The position numbers were made by a program, and so were the translations under genes. Shown one piece after another: positions 34,501-43,166 of a DNA stretch of 64,000 nucleotides. This DNA is from Tissierellaceae bacterium. Lineage in GTDB: Bacteria; Bacillota; Clostridia; Tissierellales; Tissierellaceae. The stretch lies in the NCBI GenBank assembly GCA_023229175.1, contig JALNZV010000011.1, positions 8,742 through 72,741 of the forward strand, in the 5' to 3' direction. Every line of letters begins with the position of its first letter. Position 1 is the first letter of the stretch. Below the pieces are notes generated by a model. The model saw nothing but the letters and a program-made list of their open reading frames with translations. It ran no database searches and had not been told where the DNA came from.

Positions 34501-36306
34501 ATGGGTAATAGTGGAAAAATTAAAGAAAGAAAAGACATTCAAAAAGAATATCAATGGGATCTTGAGTCTATGTACAATGACTTTGACCATTGGGAAAAAG
34601 ATTTCAAGAAAGCAAAAGAAATGGTAAAATCCTTTGAATTACACAAGGGCAATGTAATAAAAAGCAGCGAAAATTTATACAACGCATTGAATGATGAAGG
34701 AGAACTATATAGAATAGTTGAAAACTTATACGTGTATACCCATATGAAACTAGATGAAGACACTAGGGAGGGTTCTTCACAGGCATTGTCCGACAAGGGA
34801 TTGGGTTTGTATGTAGAAGTTGAAGGAGTTACTTCGTTTATGGTTCCTGAGATACTGGAGTTAGATGGGGAAACTTTAGACAAATACTATAAGGAAAAAC
34901 CTGAATTAAAACTATATGAGCAGCATCTAGATGACATCCTAAGAAAAAAAGACCATGTCTTATCAATAAAAGAAGAGGCCCTCTTGGCAAAAATGGGAGA
35001 AATAGCCTCTTCACCTCATAAGATTTTTTCAATGTTAAATAATGCAGATATAAAGTTTCCCACCATAACAGGAGAAGAAGATAAGGATATAGAAATCACT
35101 CATGGCAATTTTATACCATTAATGGAGTCAAGAAATAGAGAAGTCAGAAGAAGAGCCTTTGAAGGCTTGTATAAAACTTACGAGGGCTACAAAAATACTT
35201 TTGCTGCATCTTTAAACGGGGACTTAAAAAAGAATATAATAAACGCAAAGGTTAGGAATTATAAAACAAGCAGGGAGGCTTCCCTGGATAGAAATAATAT
35301 TTCATTGTCAGTATATGATAATTTAATAAATTCAATACACAATAACTTGGACAGTATGTACAAATACATGGAAATTAGAAAAAAAGCATTAGGTTTAGAG
35401 GAACTTCATATGTACGATATATATACTCCTATAGTTAAAGAGGTAGATTTCAATATTTCCTATGAAGAAGGTATAGAGATTATTAAAGAAGCCTTAAGCC
35501 CATTGGGAAAAGAATATACAAAGGTAATGGAAGAGGGATTTAACCACAGATGGATAGATATATATGAAAATAGGGGGAAGAGATCAGGGGCATATTCAAG
35601 TGGTTCATATGACTCAAAACCTTATATACTATTGAATTATCACAATACCTTAGACAATGTATTTACGATTGCCCATGAGATGGGACATTCAATACACAGT
35701 TATTTTACTAGAAAAAATCAACCGTATATCTATGGCAATTATTCAATATTTGTAGCTGAAGTAGCTTCAACAGTTAACGAGGCTTTATTATTAAATCACA
35801 TGCTTGCCAATGTAAAGGACAAAAATGAAAAGCTATATCTGTTGAATCATTACTTGGAGAGCTTTAGGACGACGGTCTTTAGGCAGACCATGTTTGCAGA
35901 GTTTGAAAAAATCATAAATGAGCATTTAGAATCAGGGGAATCTTTAACCGCAGATTATTTATGTGAAACCTACAAAAAAATCAACGAACTATATTATGGT
36001 TCCAATGTAGTCATAGATGATGAAATATCTATGGAATGGGCAAGAATACCTCATTTTTACTATGATTATTATGTATTTCAATACGCAACTGGTTTTTCTG
36101 CTGCCATGGACCTTTCACAAAAAATATTAGAGGACAGAGAACATGCTGTGCAGAAGTATTTAGATTTTCTAAAAAGCGGTAGCTCCGACTACCCCTTGGA
36201 GGTCCTTAAGAAAGCTGGAGTTGACATGACTTCAAAAGAGCCAGTGGATAATGCTATGAAATTATTTTCCAAATTAGTAGAGGAAATGGAGCAATTAATG
36301 AAGTAA
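34501..36306 (+). CDS. pepF: Oligoendopeptidase F
   Basis: Cytosolic zinc M3 peptidase of 601 residues that cuts medium-length oligopeptides. The zinc site is HEMGHSIHS (HExxH at 392-396), with the third ligand Glu expected in the following helix at VAEVASTVNEALLL. The N-terminal PepF domain starts around residue 10 and ends near 190. ATG at 34501 follows AAGAGGAGG; it is 13 bases after the PBP stop, so read-through from the cell-wall genes is possible. Confidence 0.95.
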   Translation: MGNSGKIKERKDIQKEYQWDLESMYNDFDHWEKDFKKAKEMVKSFELHKGNVIKSSENLYNALNDEGELYRIVENLYVYTHMKLDEDTREGSSQALSDKGLGLYVEVEGVTSFMVPEILELDGETLDKYYKEKPELKLYEQHLDDILRKKDHVLSIKEEALLAKMGEIASSPHKIFSMLNNADIKFPTITGEEDKDIEITHGNFIPLMESRNREVRRRAFEGLYKTYEGYKNTFAASLNGDLKKNIINAKVRNYKTSREASLDRNNISLSVYDNLINSIHNNLDSMYKYMEIRKKALGLEELHMYDIYTPIVKEVDFNISYEEGIEIIKEALSPLGKEYTKVMEEGFNHRWIDIYENRGKRSGAYSSGSYDSKPYILLNYHNTLDNVFTIAHEMGHSIHSYFTRKNQPYIYGNYSIFVAEVASTVNEALLLNHMLANVKDKNEKLYLLNHYLESFRTTVFRQTMFAEFEKIINEHLESGESLTADYLCETYKKINELYYGSNVVIDDEISMEWARIPHFYYDYYVFQYATGFSAAMDLSQKILEDREHAVQKYLDFLKSGSSDYPLEVLKKAGVDMTSKEPVDNAMKLFSKLVEEMEQLMK

Positions 36307-36308
36307 AA

Positions 36309-36348
36309 AAATGCCTGGTTTGCTAAAAAAACAGCAGACCAGGCATTT
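36309..36348. terminator. Bidirectional terminator between pepF and nadK
   Basis: A 16-bp stem (AAATGCCTGGTTTGCT with AGCAGACCAGGCATTT, one G-T wobble) closes an A-rich loop and has T/A tails for both directions. The converging genes end on either side. Confidence 0.9.
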
Positions 36349-36355
36349 TATTGAC

Positions 36356-37168
36356 CTATAAGAATTTGCTTTTCAGGTTGTTCCAATACATGTTCTTGTC
36401 AAAATTAACCTTTGTAATTACCCTATTTGACAAAGTTAAGTTTATTTCTTCTATATTGCTGTATTTAAATTCAACTCCATCGTTAATTACTAAAATTGAA
36501 TTTTCGTATCTCAGTTCAGGCTTAATGGAAACAACAATATTTCCAGGTATTACAGCACTATTGGGCAATGACCTATAGGCTTTTGAGCTAATAGGCGATA
36601 AAGGGGTAAGCTGTAAAGTTTGCAATGTAGGATATATGATACTGCCCCCTGATGAAAAGTTATATGCCGTACTGCCAACTGGCGTAGAGACGATGACTCC
36701 ATCGCCGCTGAATTTCTCCAAATGATTACCATCTATAAACACATCCAAATGAACAACCTTAGATTTCGTGCCCTTTACGACAATTTCATTTACTGCAGTC
36801 AGGAAAAAGCATTTGTCCCTCGTGCAAATATCTGCATCAACCAATGAAATCTCTTCAATGGTAAAATTCATATTTAAATAATTATCTATAAACTCATCGA
36901 TATTTTCCGGCAATATTTCTTGAAAAAACCCTAAGTGGCCAGTATTGATTCCTACAAAGGGAATATTTGGGAAGTTATTTCTATGGACGGCTCTTAAAAA
37001 AGCACCGTCGCCACCAATACATATATTTAATTCAGCATTTTTATTGTATTTTTCAGGGATAAGAAACTTTGATTTCCTTAATTTGTCCGATAAAACTTCA
37101 GCAATTTTTTTTGATTCAGCATTGTAATTAGATATGATGTTAATAATCCTATTTTTGTTTGAGCTCAC
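36356..37168 (-). CDS. nadK: NAD kinase
   Basis: Makes NADP+ from NAD+ and ATP. The diagnostic GGDG motif is at residues 52-55 (ICIGGDGAFLRA), followed by GINTGHLGF and the NE motif region (TAVNEIVVKG), and GDGVIVSTPVGSTAYNFSSGG with the conserved glycine-rich substrate site. 270 residues is normal. The GTG at 37168 has a perfect AGGAGGG site. It is divergent from the downstream RluA gene. Confidence 0.95.
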   Translation of the reverse strand: MSSNKNRIINIISNYNAESKKIAEVLSDKLRKSKFLIPEKYNKNAELNICIGGDGAFLRAVHRNNFPNIPFVGINTGHLGFFQEILPENIDEFIDNYLNMNFTIEEISLVDADICTRDKCFFLTAVNEIVVKGTKSKVVHLDVFIDGNHLEKFSGDGVIVSTPVGSTAYNFSSGGSIIYPTLQTLQLTPLSPISSKAYRSLPNSAVIPGNIVVSIKPELRYENSILVINDGVEFKYSNIEEINLTLSNRVITKVNFDKNMYWNNLKSKFL

Positions 37169-37266
37169 AATTACCCTCCTAAATGTATAAACTTTTAAAA
37201 ATCATAATATCTGTTATAATTGATATAACTATTATATAATAAAAATTCGAAATTTTGGAGGAATTT

Positions 37267-38169
37267 ATGGATTTGTTTAAAGAAAGTGAAAATCTAGTTT
37301 TATTTAAGGTAGAGAAAGATGGGTTAAACTTGCAGGACTTTCTATATCACAAGGATTTATCAGGTAGATTATTCAGAAGATTATATAAAGACAAGAAAAT
37401 ATATGTAAATGGAAAACTGATGAGAAAAAACTTAATTTTACAAAAAGGCGATTTAGTTTCACTACTATTTGAAGACGAAGAAGAAAATACAGATGCAGAA
37501 GTTATGGATCTAGATATTATATACGAAGATTTTGATTTATTGATTGTAAATAAGGATTCAAATACGGTGGTTCATCCGACAAAATCCCATCAACATGGAA
37601 CTTTATCCAATGGGCTTTCGTATTATTTTAAGGAAAAAGGAATTAAAAAAAAGATAAGATTTGTCAACAGATTGGATATGGACACAACGGGAATTTTAAT
37701 AGTCGCTAAAAACCCATTTGCCCATCAACAAATAGCCTTGCAATTTGAAAGTCTTTCAGTAGAAAAAAGATACAAGGCCATAGTCAGGGGTATTGTAGAA
37801 AAGGATACTGGAACCATAGATTTGCCAATTGGCAGGGAAGAAACAGATAGTATAAAAAAAACGGTAATAGATGGCGGACAAGGGGCAATTACCAAATACA
37901 AGGTCATTGAAAGATACAAAGATGCGACTTTAGTGGATGTACAAATATTGACTGGGAGATCCCATCAAATTAGAGTACATTTTCACCATATAGGCCATCC
38001 TATAATTGGAGATTCACTATACGGTGAGAAAAGCCCATTTATTGAAAGACAGTCCTTACACTCCTATTACATTAAAATAAAACATCCAAGAAATAAAGAG
38101 GATATAGAATTTATAGCATCCCTGCCAAATGATATGGAAAGATTAGTCGAACATCTTAATGACAAATAG
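37267..38169 (+). CDS. RluA-family pseudouridine synthase (second copy)
   Basis: 300 residues from the ATG at 37267, five bases after GGAGG. S4 domain at ~20-75 (LQDFLYHKDLSGRLFRRL), catalytic motif RFVNRLDMDTTGILIVAK with the catalytic Asp, ILTGRSHQIRVHF and PIIGDSLYG as in RluA/RluD. It is a distinct paralogue from the one at 12118: sequence around the catalytic motif differs (RLDMDTTG versus RLDRNTSG). Target uridine unknown. Confidence 0.93.
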   Translation: MDLFKESENLVLFKVEKDGLNLQDFLYHKDLSGRLFRRLYKDKKIYVNGKLMRKNLILQKGDLVSLLFEDEEENTDAEVMDLDIIYEDFDLLIVNKDSNTVVHPTKSHQHGTLSNGLSYYFKEKGIKKKIRFVNRLDMDTTGILIVAKNPFAHQQIALQFESLSVEKRYKAIVRGIVEKDTGTIDLPIGREETDSIKKTVIDGGQGAITKYKVIERYKDATLVDVQILTGRSHQIRVHFHHIGHPIIGDSLYGEKSPFIERQSLHSYYIKIKHPRNKEDIEFIASLPNDMERLVEHLNDK

Positions 38170-38194
38170 TATTTTAAATGACAAATGAAGGAAA

Positions 38195-38223
38195 TAGACA
38201 TGAACTTGACCTAATGCTATAAT
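38195..38223 (+). promoter_or_regulatory. Promoter for the FtsH-type gene
   Basis: TAGACA (38195-38200), 17-base spacer, TATAAT (38218-38223) preceded by TGC, an extended -10. It lies 36 bases before the start codon. Confidence 0.75.
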
Positions 38224-38258
38224 AAATATAGATTATGTAAACTTAGAGGAGGATAAAA

Positions 38259-40001
38259 ATGGGGAAAAATAGGAAAAGAATAATTATCCTATCCATAGTT
38301 ATCTCTATAATAATTGTGGGGATTTATTTTTTTAGGTCAAATAATGAGGTAGAGCAGCTACCTTATACTTTATTTTTGACTCATTTGGAGAGGGGCCTAG
38401 TAGAGGAAGTTGAATTGTCCAACAATGATAAAATAAAGATAAAGCTTAATAATGGGAAAATACTAGAGACTGACAATCCAAGGAAGGACAACTTTAAAGA
38501 AGAACTTTTATTATATGAGGTAAATGTTATAGAAAAAGAACAGCAATTAAGCCAACTAATACCAACTATTTTAATATTGTCCGTATTGGGTTTTATGGTA
38601 ATACACTTAAGTAGAAATACATCTAGGCAGGCAGCCAAAGAAATGAACGACTTGTCAAAGATTGACATACAAGATGAAAATTCGAAAAGAATAAAATTTA
38701 AGGATGTTGCTGGAAATGAGGAAGCAAAGGAATCTTTAATGGATATGGTAGATTTTATAAAAAACCCTGAAATTTATACGAAATTTGGTGCCAGACTTCC
38801 AAGGGGAATATTGTTATACGGACCTCCAGGTACAGGAAAGACGTTAATGGCAAAGGCACTGGCAGGTGAAGCAGGAGTTCCATTTTTTGCTGTTTCAGGT
38901 TCTGATTTTGTACAAGTTTATGCGGGGCTAGGGGCTAGCAGAATAAGGGAGTTATTTAAAAATGCTAAGGAAGCTGGGAAGTCAGTAATCTTTATTGACG
39001 AAATTGACTCCCTCGGGAAGAAGAGAAAATCTGGAAATCACCCATCAGGCAGCGAGGAGGGAGATAGAACTCTAAATGCCCTATTGACAGAAATGTCTGG
39101 GTTTAACGACAACGAAGGAATTATTGTCGTGGCAGCTACAAATAGAGTAGACATTTTAGATGATGCCCTATTGAGACCGGGCAGATTCGATAGACAAGTT
39201 GAGATTAATTTACCAGATGTAAAAAGTAGATATGAGATATTGAAATTGCATAGTAGAAACAAACCCATCTCTAAGGAAGTGGATTTAAAAAAGGTTGCGT
39301 TGGAAACTGTTTATTTCAGCGGTGCAAAATTGGAAAATTTAATGAATGAGGCGGCAATAAAAGCAGCAAAGGATAAGTCAAAAGAAATCACATTTTCACA
39401 TATTGACAAAGCGTATTTTTCCGTTTTAGTAGGAGACGAGAAAAAGGACAGGTCGACAATAAATATAAATGACAAAAAAATTACTGCATATCACGAAGCG
39501 GGACATGCCCTAGTGGCAAAATTAATATCAAAGGACAATAGAGTGACCAAAGTGAGCATAATTCCTAGCACGAGAGGAATGGGAGGATTTAGTATAAATT
39601 TACCTCAGGATAAGATGTATCAGACTAAGAAGGATATCTTATCTAATATAAAAGTGGCACTTGGCGGTAGAGCAGCTGAGGAAATAATTTATGGCAAGGA
39701 CATGGTGACAACAGGAGCATCATCTGATCTCGAAAAGGCGACGGAAATGGTTTTATCCATGATAGGAGTATTTGGCATGGACGAGGAAGTAGGGCTTATG
39801 AATTATAACATATTGGCAAACAACAACCTAAGTCATAAAATATTACTTAAAAGGGCCAAGGAGATATTAGACAAATTATACTTGGAAACCTTGGATGTAT
39901 TGAAACAAAACTTAGATAGACTTAAAACCTTGGCAGATAATTTGGTAATTAACGAAGTCATCAGTGAAGAGGAAATTAATCAATTAATTTTTGGAAAATA
40001 A
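38259..40001 (+). CDS. ftsH: FtsH-type AAA+ zinc metalloprotease
   Basis: Membrane protease of 580 residues. Two membrane helices (~8-25 and ~95-115) frame a short periplasmic loop; the AAA domain has Walker A GPPGTGKT (188-195), FIDEIDSLGKKRK, the second-region arginines in LLRPGRFDRQ, and the peptidase domain has HEAGH at 412-416 with the third zinc ligand in the TGASSDLEKAT region. Compared with B. subtilis FtsH (637) it lacks the long acidic C-terminal tail. ATG follows GGAGGATAAA. 6S RNA lies downstream with its own promoter. Confidence 0.95.
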   Translation: MGKNRKRIIILSIVISIIIVGIYFFRSNNEVEQLPYTLFLTHLERGLVEEVELSNNDKIKIKLNNGKILETDNPRKDNFKEELLLYEVNVIEKEQQLSQLIPTILILSVLGFMVIHLSRNTSRQAAKEMNDLSKIDIQDENSKRIKFKDVAGNEEAKESLMDMVDFIKNPEIYTKFGARLPRGILLYGPPGTGKTLMAKALAGEAGVPFFAVSGSDFVQVYAGLGASRIRELFKNAKEAGKSVIFIDEIDSLGKKRKSGNHPSGSEEGDRTLNALLTEMSGFNDNEGIIVVAATNRVDILDDALLRPGRFDRQVEINLPDVKSRYEILKLHSRNKPISKEVDLKKVALETVYFSGAKLENLMNEAAIKAAKDKSKEITFSHIDKAYFSVLVGDEKKDRSTININDKKITAYHEAGHALVAKLISKDNRVTKVSIIPSTRGMGGFSINLPQDKMYQTKKDILSNIKVALGGRAAEEIIYGKDMVTTGASSDLEKATEMVLSMIGVFGMDEEVGLMNYNILANNNLSHKILLKRAKEILDKLYLETLDVLKQNLDRLKTLADNLVINEVISEEEINQLIFGK

Positions 40002-40019
40002 AAATAAAGCCTCTGTTTC

Positions 40020-40048
40020 TTGAAAAAAGTTAGAAAAAGAAGTATAAT
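40020..40048 (+). promoter_or_regulatory. Promoter for 6S RNA
   Basis: TTGAAA (40020-40025), 17-base spacer, TATAAT (40043-40048). The transcript would start near 40055, a few bases before the predicted 5' end of the RNA. Confidence 0.75.
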
Positions 40049-40054
40049 ATATAT

Positions 40055-40229
40055 AGAAAACATTCTGCGATGTGCGTTGGCTTTGATAATTCAACCGACA
40101 TAAAAGACACGGGAGTCTACGTTTGCTGTTGGAGAGCAAGCCCTTTGGGGAAGTTTGAAAGCAGTAACAGGAAACCCACCTATAGATAGGCGGGTGTGAA
40201 TTAGATTAGTTGACGGCATTGTGGGGATT
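40055..40229 (+). ncRNA. ssrS: 6S RNA (SsrS-type)
   Basis: A likely 6S RNA that binds sigma-A RNA polymerase in stationary phase. The 5' segment around 40063-40080 (CTGCGATGTGCGTTGGCT) can pair over about 20 bases, with G-U wobbles, with the 3' segment around 40206-40226 (AGTTGACGGCATTGTGG); this closing stem and the open bubble are the 6S hallmark. Internal landmarks are GCAAGCCCTTTGGGG with GAAGTTGAAA-like sequence, and a CCCACC...GGCGGGTG hairpin near the 3' end. It has its own -35/-10 and terminator. Edges are approximate. An unrelated RNA is possible but unlikely. Confidence 0.85.
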
Positions 40230-40264
40230 AAAATCCTCTTAGGGTTCGCCTTAAGAGGATTTTT
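40230..40264. terminator. Terminator after 6S RNA and the hisJ-like gene
   Basis: AAATCCTCTTA pairs with TAAGAGGATTT around a GGGTTCGCC loop and is followed by TTTT. It serves the forward ncRNA and, from the opposite strand, the converging hisJ-like gene. Confidence 0.9.
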
Positions 40265-40272
40265 ACAATGTT

Positions 40273-41073
40273 TTACCCTATATTAATAGGGAATTTTTTT
40301 CTATCTTTAAAAATAAAGATGTACTTATAGCCTAAATCCCTTAAGAGTTTTTCAGCCAATTTATAGTCGTGGCCTATGGTATTGGGAGCATGGGAATCTG
40401 AACCTATGGTGACTATCTCTCCACCCAACTCCTTATACAACTTAAGTATTGATACTTTCGGATGATAATACCCAAGGCCATATCTCACTCCAGAGGTGTT
40501 GATTTCAATACCTTTATTGTTCTGTATTAAAAGCTTTAATACGTCATACACAAGGCCATAATAGTCCTCAAATCTAGGTATAGAAGCAGTTCTATTAAAG
40601 TATCTATCTATAAAATCCAAATGGCCAAAAACATCAAAATTGCTGAAACCAGATATACACTTTTTAATATCACCATAATATCTCTCCAAGGCATCTAAAG
40701 GTTCATATTTTTTTGTAAACTCACCGGTGTGTATATCTATCTTTTCCACTGCGTGCAAAGACATAATAACGAAATCAAAGTTATTATTCTCAATTAAAGT
40801 GTTATATCTATCAAACAAATGAGGCTGCATGCCTATTTCTACACCAGCCAGTATTTCAATTTCATTTTTATATTTGTATTTCACCTGATTAATATTTTTA
40901 AAATAATCAGCTGTTCTGAAAACAAAATCCATGCCTGTAGTAGTCGCATCGTAGTCGACGTGGTCCGTAAAGCAAATGGACTTTAAATTATTATTTATTG
41001 CCGATGCTACCATAGATTCCATTGACGCTTTTGAATCGATGGAATATTCACTGTGAAGATGAAAATCATACAT
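40273..41073 (-). CDS. hisJ: PHP-domain histidinol-phosphatase-like protein
   Basis: 266-residue PHP-family phosphoesterase of the HisJ/HisK type. Metal-ligand motifs: FHLHSEYS at the N-terminus, TDHVDYD near residue 36-42, GVEIGMQPH, and MSLHAVE. The family hydrolyses histidinol phosphate, but the cluster holds no other histidine biosynthesis gene, so another phosphoester substrate is possible. ATG has a GGGAGTG site. Convergent with 6S RNA; the terminator lies between. Confidence 0.88.
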   Translation of the reverse strand: MYDFHLHSEYSIDSKASMESMVASAINNNLKSICFTDHVDYDATTTGMDFVFRTADYFKNINQVKYKYKNEIEILAGVEIGMQPHLFDRYNTLIENNNFDFVIMSLHAVEKIDIHTGEFTKKYEPLDALERYYGDIKKCISGFSNFDVFGHLDFIDRYFNRTASIPRFEDYYGLVYDVLKLLIQNNKGIEINTSGVRYGLGYYHPKVSILKLYKELGGEIVTIGSDSHAPNTIGHDYKLAEKLLRDLGYKYIFIFKDRKKFPINIG

Positions 41074-41149
41074 TTAAAAAACACTCCCATATATATCTTT
41101 CAAGATATTGTACTAGAAAAAAATCAAATAGTAAAGGGTGATTTAAAAA

Positions 41150-43156
41150 CTACTGAGCAAAGCTTTCTTTGTATTGAAGTTTATACAAATCGAAATACAT
41201 GCCCTCTTTTTGGAGAAGTTCCTGGTGATTTCCCATCTCTTTAATGGCTCCTTTATTTAAAACTATGATTTTATCTGCGTGTTGTATAGTTGAGAGCCTG
41301 TGGGCTATGGCAATGGTCGTTCTCCCTTTAATAAGCTTTTCTAATGCATCCTGTATCAAAATTTCAGTTTCTGTATCTATGGAGGATGTGGCTTCGTCTA
41401 GTATAAGTATTTGTGGGTTATATGCCAAAGTCCTAGCGAATGCAAGAAGCTGTCTCTCTCCAGAAGACAAAGTTGAGCCACGTTCCATTACAGGTTCATT
41501 GTACTTATGTGGCAGTTTACTTATAAAATTGTGGGCATTTACATACTTTGCCACTTCTACAATTTTTTCGTGGCTAATATCAGTGTTATTTAAGCGAATA
41601 TTGTCTTCTATGGTACCCGCAAATAGAAATACATCTTGAAGCACAACTCCAATATTTCTCCTGAGGACGTGTTTGTCAAATTCCTTTATATTTACCCCAT
41701 CAATTAAAATCTCGCCTTTTTGTATATCGTAAAATCTAGTTATCAGATTTATAATAGATGATTTACCAGCCCCAGTAGCCCCTACAAATGCTATTGTTTC
41801 ACCTGGTTCTATGGTAAAGTTTATGTCTTTTAATACCCAGTTATTCTCTTCATAAGCAAACCAAACATTTTTAAATTCTATTTTGCCCCTTAAATCCTTT
41901 TTAGAAATTGGGTTTGAGCTATCTTCAATTCGGGTCTGGTCGTCTAAGACGGTAAATATTCTCTCACTTGAGGCCATTGCCGCCTGGAGGATATTATATT
42001 TTTCAGTCAAATCTAATATAGGTTCAAAAAATCTTTGAATATAATCAATAAATGCGTATAATACACCAAATTCTATAGTACTTGAAATCACTTGCCCTCC
42101 ACCATAGTAAACTAGAACTGCAATTCCCAGGGAACGAATAATTTCAATACTGGGTCTAAATATTGCAAAGAGAGAAATTTCTTTCTTTGCCGTTTTCAAG
42201 TAATCTTTGTTTATCTTATCAAATCTAGATGACATCTTTTTTTCTTTGTTAAAGATTTGAATAATCTTCATGCCAGTTATATCTTCATTTAGGGTGGCAT
42301 TTATTCTAGCCAATTGAGCCCGTCCTAATCTGTAAATGACCCTTATTTTCTTTCTAAAAATTATTGACGCAATGAGTATAAAGGGCATTAAAGAAAAGGA
42401 AACTAAAGCCAAGGTAATATCCATCCTCATCATCACGAAAATTATGCCAACTAAAATAAATAGGTCCTTAAATAAATTAATCAGCACGGAAGTATACATT
42501 TCATTTAAAGTTTCCGTATCGTTTGTAACTCTAGTGACCAGTTTACCGATGGGATTTTTGTCAAAATAAGAAATTGAAAGGCCCTGTATATGAGAAAATA
42601 TCTCTTGTCTTATGTTGAATACAATTTTTTGGGATGTAAGGTTTAGTATTAGAACCTGTAAGTAATTTAGTATAAAACTAAAAATAATAGCACCGAGAAA
42701 AATAATAGCTATGCGGTCTATACCCTTTAAATCTGGCTCCCTAAACATTAAATATTCATCGCGACTCAATAAGATTTTATTATTTAAATCGTCGTCTTCC
42801 ATATTTCCTAGGTAATATTTGTCATCTACATTTGTGATGTTCACTATTGGATACGAGTCTATATCCTCTTCTATTTCCTGAAGTTTTACGTATTTATAAC
42901 CATTGAACGCTATGCCCTCGTAAGGACTATCTAATTCCAATTCATACATTGGCTTTTTATATCCCGATATGTAGTCGTCAATAGTTACCTTTAGTAAATA
43001 AGGTCTCAAAAGTTCTAAACCTGTGATTACAACCATCATCGCAATAACTAAAAGAAGATAGTGCCAGTAAGGCTTTGCATATTTTAAGAGTCTCTTCATC
43101 AATCTACTGTCGTAGGCTTTGCCCATAATTTCGTCATCATGAAAATTTGCACTCAT
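41150..43156 (-). CDS. bmrD: ABC exporter half with extracellular insertion (BmrD-like)
   Basis: 668-residue half of a heterodimeric multidrug-type exporter. Helix 1 (~32-52) and helix 2 (~145) are separated by about 90 hydrophilic residues (~58-145), matching the extracellular domain of B. subtilis BmrD (673 residues). The ATPase has Walker A VGATGAGKSS, Walker B ILILDEATSSID with catalytic Glu, and a degenerate signature LSSGERQ in place of LSGGQ. In heterodimers the signature half of the degenerate site comes from this subunit. It starts 10 bases after bmrC ends. Substrate unknown; drug export is inferred. Confidence 0.88.
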   Translation of the reverse strand: MSANFHDDEIMGKAYDSRLMKRLLKYAKPYWHYLLLVIAMMVVITGLELLRPYLLKVTIDDYISGYKKPMYELELDSPYEGIAFNGYKYVKLQEIEEDIDSYPIVNITNVDDKYYLGNMEDDDLNNKILLSRDEYLMFREPDLKGIDRIAIIFLGAIIFSFILNYLQVLILNLTSQKIVFNIRQEIFSHIQGLSISYFDKNPIGKLVTRVTNDTETLNEMYTSVLINLFKDLFILVGIIFVMMRMDITLALVSFSLMPFILIASIIFRKKIRVIYRLGRAQLARINATLNEDITGMKIIQIFNKEKKMSSRFDKINKDYLKTAKKEISLFAIFRPSIEIIRSLGIAVLVYYGGGQVISSTIEFGVLYAFIDYIQRFFEPILDLTEKYNILQAAMASSERIFTVLDDQTRIEDSSNPISKKDLRGKIEFKNVWFAYEENNWVLKDINFTIEPGETIAFVGATGAGKSSIINLITRFYDIQKGEILIDGVNIKEFDKHVLRRNIGVVLQDVFLFAGTIEDNIRLNNTDISHEKIVEVAKYVNAHNFISKLPHKYNEPVMERGSTLSSGERQLLAFARTLAYNPQILILDEATSSIDTETEILIQDALEKLIKGRTTIAIAHRLSTIQHADKIIVLNKGAIKEMGNHQELLQKEGMYFDLYKLQYKESFAQ

Positions 43157-43166
43157 ATTCTCACCC

